DNA of 64,000 nucleotides from Acidobacteriota bacterium (GCA_021846275.1 JAJZBZ010000002.1:496001-560000), one strand, 5' to 3'. Shown: positions 49,513-61,949, counted from the stretch's first letter. The notes: generated by a model not told the origin, from the letters alone. Made by a program: numbers and translations.

Positions 49513-52500
49513 ATGACCCCGAAGACGGAAGCAGGGACAGGCGCGATGGAAACAGGTAAAGAACAAGGGCTAACACTGGCCGAGGTTCGGCGCAATTTGC
49601 AGGGCGTGAAGGGCAAGAAGTACTGGCGCTCGATTGACGAGCTGGCGGGAACGCCCGAGTTTGAAGCCGCCGTGCTCAGGGAGTTCCCGGACGCGGCGCA
49701 GGAGTGGGTCGATCCGGTCTCGCGGCGCGGCTTTCTGAAGCTGATGGGCGCGTCGATGGCGATGGCCGGGCTGGCCGGCTGCACCAAGCAGCCGGATGAG
49801 CCGATTTATCCCTACGTCAAGGCTCCCGAAGACCTGATCCTGGGCAAGCCCATGTACTTTGCCACGGCCTATCCGTTCGCCAGTGGAAGCGTTCCGCTGC
49901 TGGTCAAGTCCGACGCCTTCCGACCGATCAAGGTGGACGGCAACCCGGACCATCCCTACAACCGTGGCACTTCGGACCCGTACACGCAGGGAACGCTGCT
50001 GGACCTCTATGACCCGGATCGCGCGCAGGAGACGACCTATCGCGGCGACAACCGCGAGTGGACCGAGTTCATGATGACCTGGCGCGAGAAACTGATCGCG
50101 GCCAAAGCGAATGGCGGCGCGGATATTGCGATTCTGAGCACGACCGTGGCCTCGCCGACGCTGGCGCGGCAGTGGAAGGAAGCGCAGGCGCTCTATCCCA
50201 AAGCGAAGTTTGTGCAGTATGACCCGGTCAACCGCGACACCGTGCGCACGGTGCTGGGCACCAAAGACGTGCAGTACTCGCTGACCGGCGCAGACGTGAT
50301 TCTGTCGCTCGATGCGGATTTTCTCTCCGGATCAAGCTTCCCCGGCTTCCATCGGCTGACGCGCGAGTACAGCGAGCGGCGCAAGCTGGCAAGCGGTCCA
50401 GAGGGCGCGACGATGAACCGGCTTTACACGGTCGAGTCCTCGACGACGACCACGGGCCTCAAGGCCGAACATCGTCTGGCGCTCAGGCCGAGCGAGATTC
50501 CGGCGTTCACGGCGGCGCTGGCGGCGGCGCTTGGAGTTTCCGCGCCGGTTCCGAGCTATGGCTGGACCGACGCGCAGACGCAGTATCTGAAGGCCGTTGC
50601 CGCCGACCTGAAGGCCAATGCGGGCAAGTGCGTGGTGATTGCGGGCGAGCAGCAGGATCCCTCGGTTCTATCGCTGGCGCTGCGCATCAACGAGGCTCTC
50701 GGCAACTACGGGAAGACGGTCAGCTTCACCGACGCGATCAACCCGATGCCGACGGTGCAGCTTGCCGAGTTGAAGGGTTTGGTCAACGATCTCTGGTCGG
50801 GCAAAGTGGACTGGCTGCTGATGCTGAACACGAATCCGGTCTATGACGCGCCCGCCGACCTGAACTTCGTCGACGCGATGCGCCGGGCGAAGACCACGGT
50901 GCATCTGGGCAAGCATGCCGACGAGACCGGCAGCATCACCGACTGGCAGATTCCGGCCTCGCATTATCTGGAAAGCTGGAGCGACGCGCGCAGCTACGAT
51001 GGTGTGGCTAGCGTGGTGCAACCGCTGATCGACCCGCTCTACAAATCGCACTCCGCGCACGAGATTGTGCAGGCGATGCTGGACGAGTCGACGAAGACGC
51101 CGTACGATGCGGTGCGCGAGACCTGGCAGCCGCTGCTGGCGAAGTCCACTGACGGCAAGACTGCGGATTTTGAGATGAACTGGCGCAAGGCGCTGCATGC
51201 GGGCTGGATCGACGGCTCGGCGCTGCCGACGGCGGCGACGGCGACTGTGGCGGCGATCAACGCTCCGGCGCCAAACAGCAAGGACGCGATCGAGGTTCAG
51301 TTCCGGCCCGATCCGACGATCTATGACGGACGCTTCGCCAACGTGGGCTGGCTTCAGGAGCTGCCGAAGCCGGTGAGCAGCCTGAGCTGGGACAACGCGG
51401 CGCTGATGAACGAGGCGCTGATGGTGCGCTCCGGCCTGGCCGAGCAGGATATTGTCGAGATCACGGTGAACGGTCGCGCGGTGAAGGCTCCGGTGCTGGT
51501 GCTGCCCGGACTGCCGGACAACACGATCACGGCGTATCTGGGATATGGGCGCGAGGCGGCCGGGCGCGTTGGTTCGGGCACAGGCTACAACGCAGCCCTG
51601 ATCCGCACCAGCGAGACGATGGCCGTGGCCGCGGGCGCAAGCCTGAAAAAAACCGATGGAATCTGGGGATTTGCCGTCACCAAGAGCCACTATCAGGATC
51701 ATCGGTCCAAGTTCTTTGGCGGCGAGGGCACGGGCAACAATTCGCTCGAAGCCGACGAGGCGCTGACGCGCGGCATCATCCGCGAGGCGACGCTCGGCGA
51801 GTACAAGGCCAACCCCGGATTTGCCAACGAGGGCGAGACGCATCCGAAGGTGGAGCGCGAGATTACGCTGTTTCCCAACTGGGATTACTCGACGGGCAAC
51901 GCCTGGGGCATGTCGATTGACCTGAATAGCTGCACGGGCTGCAATGCCTGCATCGTGAGCTGCTACGCGGAGAACAATATCGCGGTCGTCGGCAAGCAGG
52001 AGGTGCGCATCGGTCGGAATATGCAGTGGCTGCGCATTGATGCTTACTTTGAGGGCGACCTGTCGGCACCGAAGGCTCACTTCCAGCCGATGGCCTGCCA
52101 GCACTGCGAGAACGCGCCCTGCGAACAGGTCTGCCCGGTGGGCGCGACGGTGCATACGCCCGAAGGGCTGAACACGATGGTCTATAACCGCTGCGTGGGC
52201 ACGCGCTACTGCTCGAACAACTGCCCGTACAAGGTGCGGCGGTTCAACTTCCTGCTCTTCAGCGACTACGAGACGGAGAGCCTAAAGCTGATGCGCAACC
52301 CGGACGTGACGGTGCGCTCGCGCGGCGTGATGGAAAAGTGCAGCTACTGCGTGCAGCGGATTCAGGAAGCGAAGATCACCGCCGACAAGGAGAATCGTCC
52401 GATCCGCGATGGCGAGATCGTGACCGCCTGCGAACAGGCCTGCCCGGCTTCGGCGATCACCTTTGGCAACCTGAACGACAAGGGCAGCCGCGTGCGCAAG

Positions 52501-52638
52501 CTGCACGACAATGAGCGCAGCTACGCCGTGCTGGCGGATCAGAACACGCGCCCCCGTACGCTTTATCTGGCGGCGGTAACGAACCCCAACCCGGCGCTCG
52601 AACCAGTGGTCGAGGAGCACGCGCCGACGGCGGGGTGA
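49513..52638 (+). CDS. actB: Alternative complex III subunit ActB, iron-sulfur/molybdopterin-like fusion
   Basis: The 1041-residue protein has a Tat motif DPVSRRGFLKLMGASMAMAGLAGC (Arg71-Arg72). A molybdopterin-oxidoreductase-like domain (~100-760) follows, then a ferredoxin-like domain with four [Fe-S] cysteine groups: CTGCNACIVSC, CQHCENAPCEQVC, CSNNC and CSYC...CEQAC. In known ActB proteins the first domain lacks the cofactor, so only the cluster part transfers electrons. ATG 49513 is preceded by GAGGGGGC. ATGs at 49465 or 49474 would overlap actA. Confidence 0.93.
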   Translation: MTPKTEAGTGAMETGKEQGLTLAEVRRNLQGVKGKKYWRSIDELAGTPEFEAAVLREFPDAAQEWVDPVSRRGFLKLMGASMAMAGLAGCTKQPDEPIYPYVKAPEDLILGKPMYFATAYPFASGSVPLLVKSDAFRPIKVDGNPDHPYNRGTSDPYTQGTLLDLYDPDRAQETTYRGDNREWTEFMMTWREKLIAAKANGGADIAILSTTVASPTLARQWKEAQALYPKAKFVQYDPVNRDTVRTVLGTKDVQYSLTGADVILSLDADFLSGSSFPGFHRLTREYSERRKLASGPEGATMNRLYTVESSTTTTGLKAEHRLALRPSEIPAFTAALAAALGVSAPVPSYGWTDAQTQYLKAVAADLKANAGKCVVIAGEQQDPSVLSLALRINEALGNYGKTVSFTDAINPMPTVQLAELKGLVNDLWSGKVDWLLMLNTNPVYDAPADLNFVDAMRRAKTTVHLGKHADETGSITDWQIPASHYLESWSDARSYDGVASVVQPLIDPLYKSHSAHEIVQAMLDESTKTPYDAVRETWQPLLAKSTDGKTADFEMNWRKALHAGWIDGSALPTAATATVAAINAPAPNSKDAIEVQFRPDPTIYDGRFANVGWLQELPKPVSSLSWDNAALMNEALMVRSGLAEQDIVEITVNGRAVKAPVLVLPGLPDNTITAYLGYGREAAGRVGSGTGYNAALIRTSETMAVAAGASLKKTDGIWGFAVTKSHYQDHRSKFFGGEGTGNNSLEADEALTRGIIREATLGEYKANPGFANEGETHPKVEREITLFPNWDYSTGNAWGMSIDLNSCTGCNACIVSCYAENNIAVVGKQEVRIGRNMQWLRIDAYFEGDLSAPKAHFQPMACQHCENAPCEQVCPVGATVHTPEGLNTMVYNRCVGTRYCSNNCPYKVRRFNFLLFSDYETESLKLMRNPDVTVRSRGVMEKCSYCVQRIQEAKITADKENRPIRDGEIVTACEQACPASAITFGNLNDKGSRVRKLHDNERSYAVLADQNTRPRTLYLAAVTNPNPALEPVVEEHAPTAG

Positions 52639-52736
52639 ACGGCAAGGATGGGCCGCAGGCGCCGTTTCCCGCTGGGACTCGGCGGCAAGGCAACAGATGG
52701 TTTCGCAGTGAACTTTCAGAGAAGGTCTGACAGACG

Positions 52737-54148
<1,412 letters not shown>

Positions 54149-54149
<1 letters not shown>

Positions 54150-54694
54150 TGGCATTGCCGAGAGAAGGAATCTACGGCCTGCTGGCCGAGTTTGAGACGC
54201 CGACCGAACTGGTCATCGCGGCGAAGGCCGCGCACGATGCGGGCTGGCGTCGACTGGACTGCTACTCGCCCTATCCGCTGGAAGAAGCGGCAGAGGTGAT
54301 TGGCTTCCACCGCAACCGCGTGCCGCTGGTGACGCTGATTGGCGGGCTGATGGGCCTCTGCGCGATGTTTTCACTGGAGACGTGGATTTCGACGCTGGCC
54401 TATCCGCTGAATATCGCCGGACGTCCGACGTACTCATGGCCGGCATTCATTGTGCCAGCCTACGAGTGGACGATTCTGTTTGCCGGTCTTTCCGCGGCCT
54501 TCGGGATGCTGGCTCTGAACGGGCTGCCGAGCCTCTATCATCCGCTGTTCAATGCGCCGAGCTTCCGCAATGGCGCGACGGTGGATAAATTCTTCCTTTG
54601 CCTGGAGGCCACGGACCCGAAGTTTGACGCGTCTGAGGCGAAGGCATTCCTCGAAGGCTTCCACCCCAACTCGGTGGTCGAGGTGGAGTACTGA
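54149..54694 (+). CDS. actD: Alternative complex III subunit ActD (DUF3341)
   Basis: The 181-residue protein has two membrane helices and the DUF3341 signature: YGLLAEFETPTELVIAAKAAHDAGWRRLDCYSPYPLEEAAEVIGF. HPLFNAPSF and FFLCLEATDPKFDASEAKAFLEGFHPNSVVEVEY end the protein. ActD is a peripheral/membrane subunit required for assembly of the complex. The start overlaps the actC stop and its stop overlaps the actE ATG. Confidence 0.92.
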
Positions 54695-55539
54695 TGACAA
54701 CGGAACGCAGGAACACGAAGCAGAAAAAGATGGCCCGACGCTGGATCGGTTTCAGCGCGGCAGCCGTCCTCGCGCTGCTGGCCGCTGGATGCCGCCAGGA
54801 CATGCAGAATGAGCCGAAGTTTGTGCCGCAGCGGGGGACGACGTTCTTTGCCGACCACCGCTCGGTGCGGCCGCAGGTCGTGGGCACGGTGGCGCGCGGC
54901 CAGCTCGACGAGGACACCTACTTCTACACGGGCACGGTGGTTGGCCCGAATGGCTACCGCGAGGAGCGCGACGCGCTGCCCTTCCCGGTGACGATGACGG
55001 TGCTCAAGCGCGGGGAAGAGCGCTACAACATCTATTGCACGCCCTGCCACTCGCGCGTCGGCAACGGCCTGGGCGCAATCGTTCAACGCGGCTACATAAC
55101 TGCGGCGAATCTGAATGACGACGTACATCGTGCGCAGCCGCTGAGCCACTACTTTTACGTGATGACGCATGGCTACGGGGCGATGCCGGATTACTCGGCA
55201 CAGATAGCGCCCGTGGATCGCTGGGCGATTGCCGCCTACATCCGCGCGCTGCAACTGAGCCAGCATGCGACCACGACAGATGTGCCGTCAGGCACCACGG
55301 TACAGGGCCTGAAGTCGGTGGCCGAGGCCAAGGGTCTGCCAGCCAGCTTTGCCGAGCCGTGGGGGTTGCCGACGACAGCAGTCAGTGCACTGCCCCCGGT
55401 CGCCAGCCAGGGCACGCCGGCGATGGCGCCCGCGTATCCGGCGGCACCGAAGATACAGGTTCCGCACGAGGCGATGCCGAAGGGCGGCGCAGCAAGCATG
55501 ACGACGAAATCTCCTGCCGCGGCAGGGACGGGAAATTAA
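54694..55539 (+). CDS. actE: Alternative complex III subunit ActE, monoheme cytochrome c lipoprotein
   Basis: The 281-residue protein has a lipoprotein signal ending LAAGC and one heme motif CTPCHSRVGNGLGAIV, with methionine ligand possibilities in HGYGAMPDYSAQI. It is the single-heme membrane-anchored subunit of alternative complex III. The last ~75 residues are an Ala/Pro/Thr-rich extension that I would not expect in all ActE proteins. It starts on the actD stop. Confidence 0.92.
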   Translation: MTTERRNTKQKKMARRWIGFSAAAVLALLAAGCRQDMQNEPKFVPQRGTTFFADHRSVRPQVVGTVARGQLDEDTYFYTGTVVGPNGYREERDALPFPVTMTVLKRGEERYNIYCTPCHSRVGNGLGAIVQRGYITAANLNDDVHRAQPLSHYFYVMTHGYGAMPDYSAQIAPVDRWAIAAYIRALQLSQHATTTDVPSGTTVQGLKSVAEAKGLPASFAEPWGLPTTAVSALPPVASQGTPAMAPAYPAAPKIQVPHEAMPKGGAASMTTKSPAAAGTGN

Positions 55540-55551
55540 GGGAGCCGGACG

Positions 55552-56817
55552 ATGGGACACGCAAAGACTTTACCCGCCGACCTGAGCGCGCCGGGGTTTG
55601 TACGTGGATGGCAGGCGCGATCGCTGGTGGTCGCCGTGCTCTTCACGGTGACGGCCGTGGTGCTGGCGACACTGGACCACTCGGCGGAACACATCTACCG
55701 CGCCTGGGTGGTGGGGCTGATGATGTGCTTCGGCTTCAGCGTGGGCGGACTGGCGCTGCTGATGGTGCAGCATGTGACGGGCGGCAAGTGGGGTCTGCTG
55801 CTGCGTAGGCCCCTCGAAGCCATGACGCGCACGCTGCCGCTGGTCTTTGTTTACTGGATCGTGACCGGGCTGTGGATGAAGAAACTCTTTCTGTGGGCGC
55901 GCTTCTCCGATGCTGCCGCGGCGCTGAAGGCCGGGCTGATCAACGAGACCGAGGCGCATGCGATCGAGTGGAAGCGTCCGATGCTCAATCCGGAGGCCTT
56001 CTGGATTGTTGGCCTGATCTGCTTTGCGATCTGGGCGTTCTATACCTGGAAGCTGAACTCCTGGAGCCTCCAGCGCGACGCCGACGGACCTTCGACGACG
56101 GCCTACTGGATTCGCAAGTTCGACAACCTCTCGGGCTTCGGGATCGTCGTCTACGCGCTGACCATGACGGCGGCGGTCATCTACTGGGTGATGAGCATGG
56201 ACGTGACCTGGTACTCGTCGGTCTACGGACTGCTGTTCCTGGTGGGCGAGGGCTATCAGGTGCTGGCTTTGGCCGTGCTGACGGCGCTCTCGCTCTCGAA
56301 GGCCGAGCCGATCAAGACCATCCTGCGCAAGACCGAGCAGTATGACCTGGGCAAGTTCATGATGGCCTTCGTCATGCTGAATATCTATCTTGCCTTCTCG
56401 CAGTTCCTCATCATCTGGTCGGGCAACCTGCCGGAAGAGATCGTCTGGTACATGAACCGGATCAACGGCCACTGGGGCATTATCATCACGCTGGACTTCA
56501 TCTTCCACTGGCTGATTCCGTTCTCGCTGCTGCTCTCGCGCGACATCAAGACCAACAAGAAGCGGCTGATGCGCGTGGCGCAGTGGATGATCTTCGCCAA
56601 GGCCTTTGACCTGTTCTGGCTGGTGGAGCCGAACTTCAAGGATGCCGCGGGCAACCTTCACTTCAGTTGGGGCATTCTTGAGTACATCGCCGTGCCGGTG
56701 GCGATGGTCTCGCTCTGGGTTGCCTACTATAGCTGGCAACTGACCCGGCGTCCGCTGGTACAGACCAACGATCCGCATCTGGCGGAGATTCTGGAGCCTG
56801 AACATGCCCATGCATGA
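55552..56817 (+). CDS. actF: Alternative complex III subunit ActF
   Basis: The 421-residue protein has about 10 membrane helices. Motifs include YRAWVVGLMMCFGFSVGGLALLMVQHVTGGKWG near the start, MTAAVIYWVMSMDVTWYSSVYGLLFLVGEGYQVL in the middle, and WSGNLPEEIVWYMNRINGHWGIIITLDFIFHWLIPF later. This is the second large membrane subunit of alternative complex III. Its last 14 bases overlap the next gene, which suggests translational coupling. Confidence 0.92.
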   Translation: MGHAKTLPADLSAPGFVRGWQARSLVVAVLFTVTAVVLATLDHSAEHIYRAWVVGLMMCFGFSVGGLALLMVQHVTGGKWGLLLRRPLEAMTRTLPLVFVYWIVTGLWMKKLFLWARFSDAAAALKAGLINETEAHAIEWKRPMLNPEAFWIVGLICFAIWAFYTWKLNSWSLQRDADGPSTTAYWIRKFDNLSGFGIVVYALTMTAAVIYWVMSMDVTWYSSVYGLLFLVGEGYQVLALAVLTALSLSKAEPIKTILRKTEQYDLGKFMMAFVMLNIYLAFSQFLIIWSGNLPEEIVWYMNRINGHWGIIITLDFIFHWLIPFSLLLSRDIKTNKKRLMRVAQWMIFAKAFDLFWLVEPNFKDAAGNLHFSWGILEYIAVPVAMVSLWVAYYSWQLTRRPLVQTNDPHLAEILEPEHAHA

Positions 56818-57418
56818 GCATCACAGCACGAGCGATCAGCCGCTGGACCCGGCACGCATCGCGAAAGGTTTTGAAGAGTCCGATGTACGCGTCTCCGGTA
56901 TTGTCGTCTTTCTGACGGCGCTGAGCATCTTTGTCATCGTCTCGGCCTTCCTCTGCGTGGGCATCGGCAAGGTGATCAACTCTCAGATCGCCAAGGCCGA
57001 CGGCCCGCCGAACCGGTGGGCGCATCCGGTCGATGTGCGCAAGCTGGGCAACCTGGCCAACAGCCCGGATATTCAGCAGCAGTTTTCGACGCTGGTCCAG
57101 AGCTTCCCTACGCCGCGACTCCAGATTGATGATGGCTATCAGGAGATTGCCGACCTGCACACCAAGGAAGACCTGCTTCTGAACCACTACACGTGGGCCG
57201 ACGAGCAGAAGGGCGTGGTGCGCATTCCGATAGATCGCGCGATGGAGCTTGTGGCCCAGCGCGGACTGCCGGTGGCGCAGTTTCAGACCACGGAGCCGTT
57301 GCTTGCTCACGACGTGAAGCCGACGGTGCAGATGCCTTTGACGAATGGCTTCGCGCGCACCGGGTATGAGCAGGAAGTGGCGGCGAAGATGGGCGAGATG
57401 CAGGCTGGATCGCAGTGA
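56804..57418 (+). CDS. Small membrane-anchored protein of the ACIII operon, function unknown
   Basis: The 204-residue protein has a polar N-terminus with several His, one membrane helix (VSGIVVFLTALSIFVIVSAFLCVGIG) and a C-terminal soluble part containing a repeating LQIDDGYQEIADLHTKEDLLLNHYTWADEQKGVVRIPIDRAMELVAQRGLP. No cofactor motif is visible. Position between actF and the SCO gene, and the 14-bp overlap with actF, suggest an assembly or accessory subunit of the respiratory complexes. The start is ATG 56804; ATG 56810 is also possible. Confidence 0.7.
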   Translation: MPMHEHHSTSDQPLDPARIAKGFEESDVRVSGIVVFLTALSIFVIVSAFLCVGIGKVINSQIAKADGPPNRWAHPVDVRKLGNLANSPDIQQQFSTLVQSFPTPRLQIDDGYQEIADLHTKEDLLLNHYTWADEQKGVVRIPIDRAMELVAQRGLPVAQFQTTEPLLAHDVKPTVQMPLTNGFARTGYEQEVAAKMGEMQAGSQ

Positions 57419-57512
57419 GCGCGGGTTTTCAGCGGGTCGAAACGGGCTGCGCTGACGGGTTGTACGGTCGCTGGCCGAAGGCCGATGATCGCAGTAGCGG
57501 GCAGAGGGTGAA

Positions 57513-58388
57513 ATGAAGCAGCGGGGCAAAATTCGAGGCTTGATTCTGGTTTGCGGAGTGGCGCTGGCGGCGCTGTGCGTAACGCTGCCCGGCCTTGCCC
57601 AGGTCAGCTCCATCGGCGAGAAGCAGATGGGGCCGGTCAACGACAAGCCATCCCTGCTCAGCAAGGTCACCATCGACCAGCACCTGAACCAGCAGTTGCC
57701 GCTGAATCTGCCGTTTGTGGATGAAGCGGGCAAGGCGGTGACGCTTGGCAGCTACTTCGGAAAAAAACCGGCGATTCTCGCCCTGGTCTACTACAACTGC
57801 CCGATGCTTTGCTCGGAGGAGATGCAGGGCGTGACCTCCGCGCTGCGCATGGTTCATCTGACGCCGGGCCGCGACTTCAACGTGATTGTTGTCAGCATTG
57901 ACCCGACAGAGGGTCCGGCTCTGGCAGAGTCAAAGAAGGAGTTCTACCTGAAGCAGTACGGAAAGCCGGAGACCGCGGACGGGTGGCACTTCCTGACCGG
58001 GCCGCAGAGTTCGATCGACGCCCTCACGCAGGCGGTCGGGTTTGGCTACGTGAAGATCAAGGGGCCGGATGGCAAGCTCGATCAGTTTGCCCACGCCAGC
58101 GCCATTCAGATCGTGACGCCGGAGGGCAAGATTGCGCAGTACTACATGGGCGTTGAGTACAGTCCGAAGGATATGCTGCTGGGGCTGATGGAGGCTTCGT
58201 CGAACAAAATTGGTTCGCCGGTGCAGAACATTCTGACCTACTGCTATCACTACGATCCGACGACGAACACGCACAGCCTGATCGTGGCGCGGATTGTGCA
58301 GATTGCGGGAGCGATCACGGTGCTTCTGCTCGGTGGTTTCATGCTGCTGGGATTCAAGAAGGATATCGGGAGCAGCAAGAAGGTTTGA
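57513..58388 (+). CDS. SCO1/SenC-family copper chaperone for the CuA centre
   Basis: The 291-residue protein has a signal/anchor (LILVCGVALAALCVTLPGLAQ), a thioredoxin-like domain with Cys96 and Cys100 in YYNCPMLCSEEMQG and the copper-ligand His194 in QFAHASAIQIV, and a C-terminal helix (AGAITVLLLGGFMLLGF). SCO proteins load copper on the CuA site of oxidase subunit II. It lies just upstream of coxB, which carries that site, so the pairing fits the role. Confidence 0.9.
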   Translation: MKQRGKIRGLILVCGVALAALCVTLPGLAQVSSIGEKQMGPVNDKPSLLSKVTIDQHLNQQLPLNLPFVDEAGKAVTLGSYFGKKPAILALVYYNCPMLCSEEMQGVTSALRMVHLTPGRDFNVIVVSIDPTEGPALAESKKEFYLKQYGKPETADGWHFLTGPQSSIDALTQAVGFGYVKIKGPDGKLDQFAHASAIQIVTPEGKIAQYYMGVEYSPKDMLLGLMEASSNKIGSPVQNILTYCYHYDPTTNTHSLIVARIVQIAGAITVLLLGGFMLLGFKKDIGSSKKV

Positions 58389-58496
58389 AAAGCGGGAAAG
58401 ATGGATGCGTGCGCTTGCCGCCAGTCGCGGGCAGCGCACGGAACAGGGAAGCCGGAAGAATGGCCGGGTAAGAATCTGAGATGAACGGAAAAGGGA

Positions 58497-59561
58497 ATGG
58501 ATCATATTAGCCCCGTACTCTGGCAGTTTTTAGTGAAGTGGCTGACGAACTTCGCGGTGATCCCGCCGGAGGCGTCCAAGGTTGCGCCGCAGATGGACGC
58601 GTTGCTGCTGTTCATGACGCTGGTCAGCCTGGTTGGCCTTGTGCTGGTCATCCTTCTGGTGGTCACCTTCTCGATTCTCTACCGACGCGAGCGCCATCCG
58701 GTCGCGGTCCAGATCGAAGGCTCGACGCTGCTCGAAGCCACCTGGACGATCATTCCGCTGGGCCTGTTCCTGGTCATGTTTGTCTGGGGATCGGTGCTGT
58801 ATTTCCGCATCTACACGCCACCGCCCAACGCGATGCAGATTTATGTCGTGGGCAAGCAATGGATGTGGAAGGCCGAGCATCCCGGCGGGCAACACGAGAT
58901 CAACAGCCTGCATGTGCCCATCAACCAGCCCGTGCAGCTTACGCTGATCTCTCAGGATGTCTTCCACAGCTTCTCGATGCCGGCTTTCCGCGTGAAGCGC
59001 GAAGCCATTCCGGGCCGCTACACGACAGTCTGGTTCGAGGCCACACAGGAGGGCACCTACCACCTGTTCTGCAGCCAGTACTGCGGCACGGCGCACTCGG
59101 CGATGATCGGCCAGATCGTGGTCATGAGCCAGGACGGCTACAAGAAGTGGCTCGCCAGCTCGACGAGCGGCGTCTCGCTGGCCCAGGACGGCGAGCGGCT
59201 CTTTGCCAGCCTGAGCTGCAACGCCTGCCACAACGGCACGCCCTCGGCGCGCGGTCCGAATCTGGCTGGCGTCTATGGCTCCACGCTGACGCTATCCGAT
59301 GGGCAGAGGGTGACGGTCGATGACGAGTACCTCCGCCAGGCGATACTGAATCCCTCGGCTCACATTACACAGGGCTATGCGCCGATCATGCCGACCTATC
59401 AGGGTCAGGTCAGCGAAGAGGGCTTGTTCTCTCTGGTCGAGTACATCAAGAATCTGGACTCGAACTACCGCATCCAGCAGACGACGAACACAACCACGCT
59501 TGCGCCGGTGGCGACAGCAACAGTTCCAAACGCAGCAACCAAGGGGATGGTGAAGCCATGA
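58497..59561 (+). CDS. coxB: Cytochrome c oxidase subunit II with fused cytochrome c (caa3 type)
   Basis: The 354-residue protein has two membrane helices (~33-60 and ~75-100), then the CuA cupredoxin domain with [15 protein letters not shown] and Cys192, Cys196, His200 and Met203 in [14 protein letters not shown] cytochrome c domain (heme site CNACH at 241-245) is fused at the C-terminus. This makes a caa3-type subunit II that can accept electrons directly, probably from alternative complex III. AAAGGGA lies before ATG 58497, 108 bp after the SCO gene. Confidence 0.93.
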   Translation: MDHISPVLWQFLVKWLTNFAVIPPEASKVAPQMDALLLFMTLVSLVGLVLVILLVVTFSILYRRERHPVAVQIEGSTLLEATWTIIPLGLFLVMFVWGSVLYFRIYTPPPNAMQIYVVGKQWMWKAEHPGGQHEINSLHVPINQPVQLTLISQDVFHSFSMPAFRVKREAIPGRYTTVWFEATQEGTYHLFCSQYCGTAHSAMIGQIVVMSQDGYKKWLASSTSGVSLAQDGERLFASLSCNACHNGTPSARGPNLAGVYGSTLTLSDGQRVTVDDEYLRQAILNPSAHITQGYAPIMPTYQGQVSEEGLFSLVEYIKNLDSNYRIQQTTNTTTLAPVATATVPNAATKGMVKP

Positions 59562-61219
59562 GCACAATCCTGAGTCTTCCTGACCAGACGACGGCCCGGA
59601 TACCCAAGCGCAATTATCTGAACAACGAGAATGGCCTTCTGAGCTGGCTGCTGACCGGTGACCACAAACGCATCGCCATCCTCTACCTGATCTCGATCAC
59701 CTTCTTCTTCTTCATCGGGGGTGCGCTGGCGGGTCTTATTCGACTGGAGCTGCTGACGCCGCAAAGCGACCTGATGGCCGCCGACACCTATAACAAGGTG
59801 TTCTCGATGCACGGCATCATCATGGTCTTCCTGTTCCTGGTGCCGAGCGTCCCGGCCACCATCGGCAACTTCCTGATCCCAATCATGGTCGGGGCCAGGG
59901 ATCTGGCCTTCCCCAAGATCAACCTGCTGAGCTGGTATCTGTACGTCATTGGCGGCTGCCTGACCCTCTGGGCGATGATCACCGGCGGCGTGGACACGGG
60001 CTGGACGTTTACCACACCGCTTTCAACGCATTACCTGAACACGAATGTGGTGACTGCCGGAATGGCCATCTTCATCGCCGGCTTTGCCTCCATCTTCACC
60101 GGGCTGAACTTCATTGTGACCATTCACCGGATGCGCGCGCCGGGCATGACCTGGTTCAAGCTTCCGCTCTTTGTCTGGTCCCACTACGCGGCCTCGATCC
60201 TGATGGTGCTGGGCACTCCGGTGCTGGCCATCGCACTGGTTCTTGTGGTCCTGGAGCGCACGATCGGCATCGGCGTCTTTGACCCGACCAAGGGCGGCGA
60301 TCCGCTGCTCTTCCAGCATCTGTTCTGGTTTTACTCCCACCCGGCTGTCTACATCATGATTCTGCCCGGCATGGGCGTCATCAGCGAGGTGATCTCGACC
60401 TTCTCACGCAAGCGCGTCTTCGGCTACTCGGCTGTCGCGTTCTCGTCGGTGGCGATTGCCGTCTTTGGCTTCTTCGTCTGGGAGCACCACATGTTCATCA
60501 TGGGCGTCTCCAACTACTCGACGTTGATCTTCAGCCTGCTGACGATGCTGGTCGCCGTGCCCTCGTCGATCAAGATCTTCAACTGGGCATTCACGCTCTA
60601 CAAGGGTTCGATCACCTTTGAGACGCCGATGCTCTACGCCTTCGGCTTTATGGGCCTGTTCACGATTGGCGGACTGACGGGCGTCTTCCTGGGGGCATCG
60701 GGCACGGATATTCACCTGACCGAGACCTACTTCATCGTCGCCCACTTCCACTTTGTGATGGTTGGCGGCATGCTCATGGCCTTCCTTTCGGGCATTCACT
60801 TCTGGTGGCCGAAGATGACCGGACGCATGTACCCGGAGAAGCTTTCGCAGTTAGCGGCCGTCGTCACCTTCATCGGCTTCAACTTCACTTTCTTTCCTCA
60901 GTTCCTGCTTGGCATGCTGGGCATGCCGCGCCGCTACGCCGCCTATCCGCCGGAGTTCCAGGTGCTGAACGTCTTCTCAAGCGCCGGCGCTTCGATCCTC
61001 GGCGTCGGCTACCTGCTGCCGATCCTCTACCTGCTCTGGAGCCTGAAGTACGGCAAGATCGCGGGCAACAATCCGTGGCAGGCAACGGGCCTCGAGTGGC
61101 AGATCCAGTCTCCGCCGCTGACGGAGAACTTCGTCGAAATCCCCATCGTCACCCAGGACGCGTACGACTACGAGTGGCTGGAGCGCCAGAAAGAACGCGA
61201 GGTAACCCAAGTTGGATAG
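59558..61219 (+). CDS. coxA: Cytochrome c oxidase subunit I (A2-type heme-copper oxidase)
   Basis: The 553-residue protein has 12 membrane helices. The CuB/heme ligands include the HPAVY motif (His261 with cross-linked Tyr265), WEHHMFIMG, and [21 protein letters not shown]. Residues 259-265 read YSHPAVY, not the A1 GHPEV, so the D-channel Glu is replaced, as in A2-type enzymes like Thermus caa3. It reduces O2 and pumps protons. The start is ATG 59558 overlapping the coxB stop by four bases. Confidence 0.94.
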   Translation: MSTILSLPDQTTARIPKRNYLNNENGLLSWLLTGDHKRIAILYLISITFFFFIGGALAGLIRLELLTPQSDLMAADTYNKVFSMHGIIMVFLFLVPSVPATIGNFLIPIMVGARDLAFPKINLLSWYLYVIGGCLTLWAMITGGVDTGWTFTTPLSTHYLNTNVVTAGMAIFIAGFASIFTGLNFIVTIHRMRAPGMTWFKLPLFVWSHYAASILMVLGTPVLAIALVLVVLERTIGIGVFDPTKGGDPLLFQHLFWFYSHPAVYIMILPGMGVISEVISTFSRKRVFGYSAVAFSSVAIAVFGFFVWEHHMFIMGVSNYSTLIFSLLTMLVAVPSSIKIFNWAFTLYKGSITFETPMLYAFGFMGLFTIGGLTGVFLGASGTDIHLTETYFIVAHFHFVMVGGMLMAFLSGIHFWWPKMTGRMYPEKLSQLAAVVTFIGFNFTFFPQFLLGMLGMPRRYAAYPPEFQVLNVFSSAGASILGVGYLLPILYLLWSLKYGKIAGNNPWQATGLEWQIQSPPLTENFVEIPIVTQDAYDYEWLERQKEREVTQVG

Positions 61220-61949
61220 CCCGACCGCCGCACTTCACGAAGGCACGCATGCCGAGCATCCCTCCTATCAGCGCCATCATTTTGTCACGATGGCGCAGCA
61301 GAAGGAGTCGGCCAGCTTTGGCATGTGGCTCTTTCTGCTCACCGAGATCATGTTCTTCGGCGGCATGTTCACGGCGTACCTGATCTACCGCAACTGGTAC
61401 TACGCCGCATTTGTCGCCGGCTCGCACACGCTTTCGATCGTCCTCGGCACGACGAACACCGCCGTGCTGATCACGTCGAGCTTCACCATGGCGATGGGCG
61501 TATGGTGCGCGGAGACGCGCCGACGAGGCGGACTCATCGTCTCCATCCTGCTCACGCTTGCCCTGGGTCTGGTCTTCCTTGGCATCAAGAGCGTGGAGTA
61601 TCACGAGAAGTGGGTCCAGCACCACGTTCCCGGACTGCGCTTTGACGCGATGACCTTCGTCCATCCGCACGCCGAGCCGGGCCAGGCCGCCGAGCCGCCA
61701 CTCTCGCTCGACATGGCCGAGCACACGGAGGTCTATTTCAGCCTCTACTTCGCCATGACGGGCATGCACGCCCTGCACATGATCATCGGCATGGGCCTGC
61801 TGATCTTCATGCTCATCAAGGCAATTCGAGGCGCTTATGACAACGGGAATATCGCCTTCATCGAGAACTTTGGCCTCTATTGGCACTTTGTCGATATCGT
61901 CTGGATATTCCTCTTCCCGCTGCTTTACCTGATCAGTCGACACCAGTAA
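61212..61949 (+). CDS. coxC: Cytochrome c oxidase subunit III
   Basis: The 245-residue protein has about seven membrane helices, with [28 protein letters not shown] and [21 protein letters not shown], and ends in [23 protein letters not shown]. The start appears to be TTG 61212, just inside the coxA end with GAGGT ahead; a downstream ATG at about 61290 is less likely because the HPSYQRHHF region would be lost. Confidence 0.92.
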   Translation: MDSPTAALHEGTHAEHPSYQRHHFVTMAQQKESASFGMWLFLLTEIMFFGGMFTAYLIYRNWYYAAFVAGSHTLSIVLGTTNTAVLITSSFTMAMGVWCAETRRRGGLIVSILLTLALGLVFLGIKSVEYHEKWVQHHVPGLRFDAMTFVHPHAEPGQAAEPPLSLDMAEHTEVYFSLYFAMTGMHALHMIIGMGLLIFMLIKAIRGAYDNGNIAFIENFGLYWHFVDIVWIFLFPLLYLISRHQ

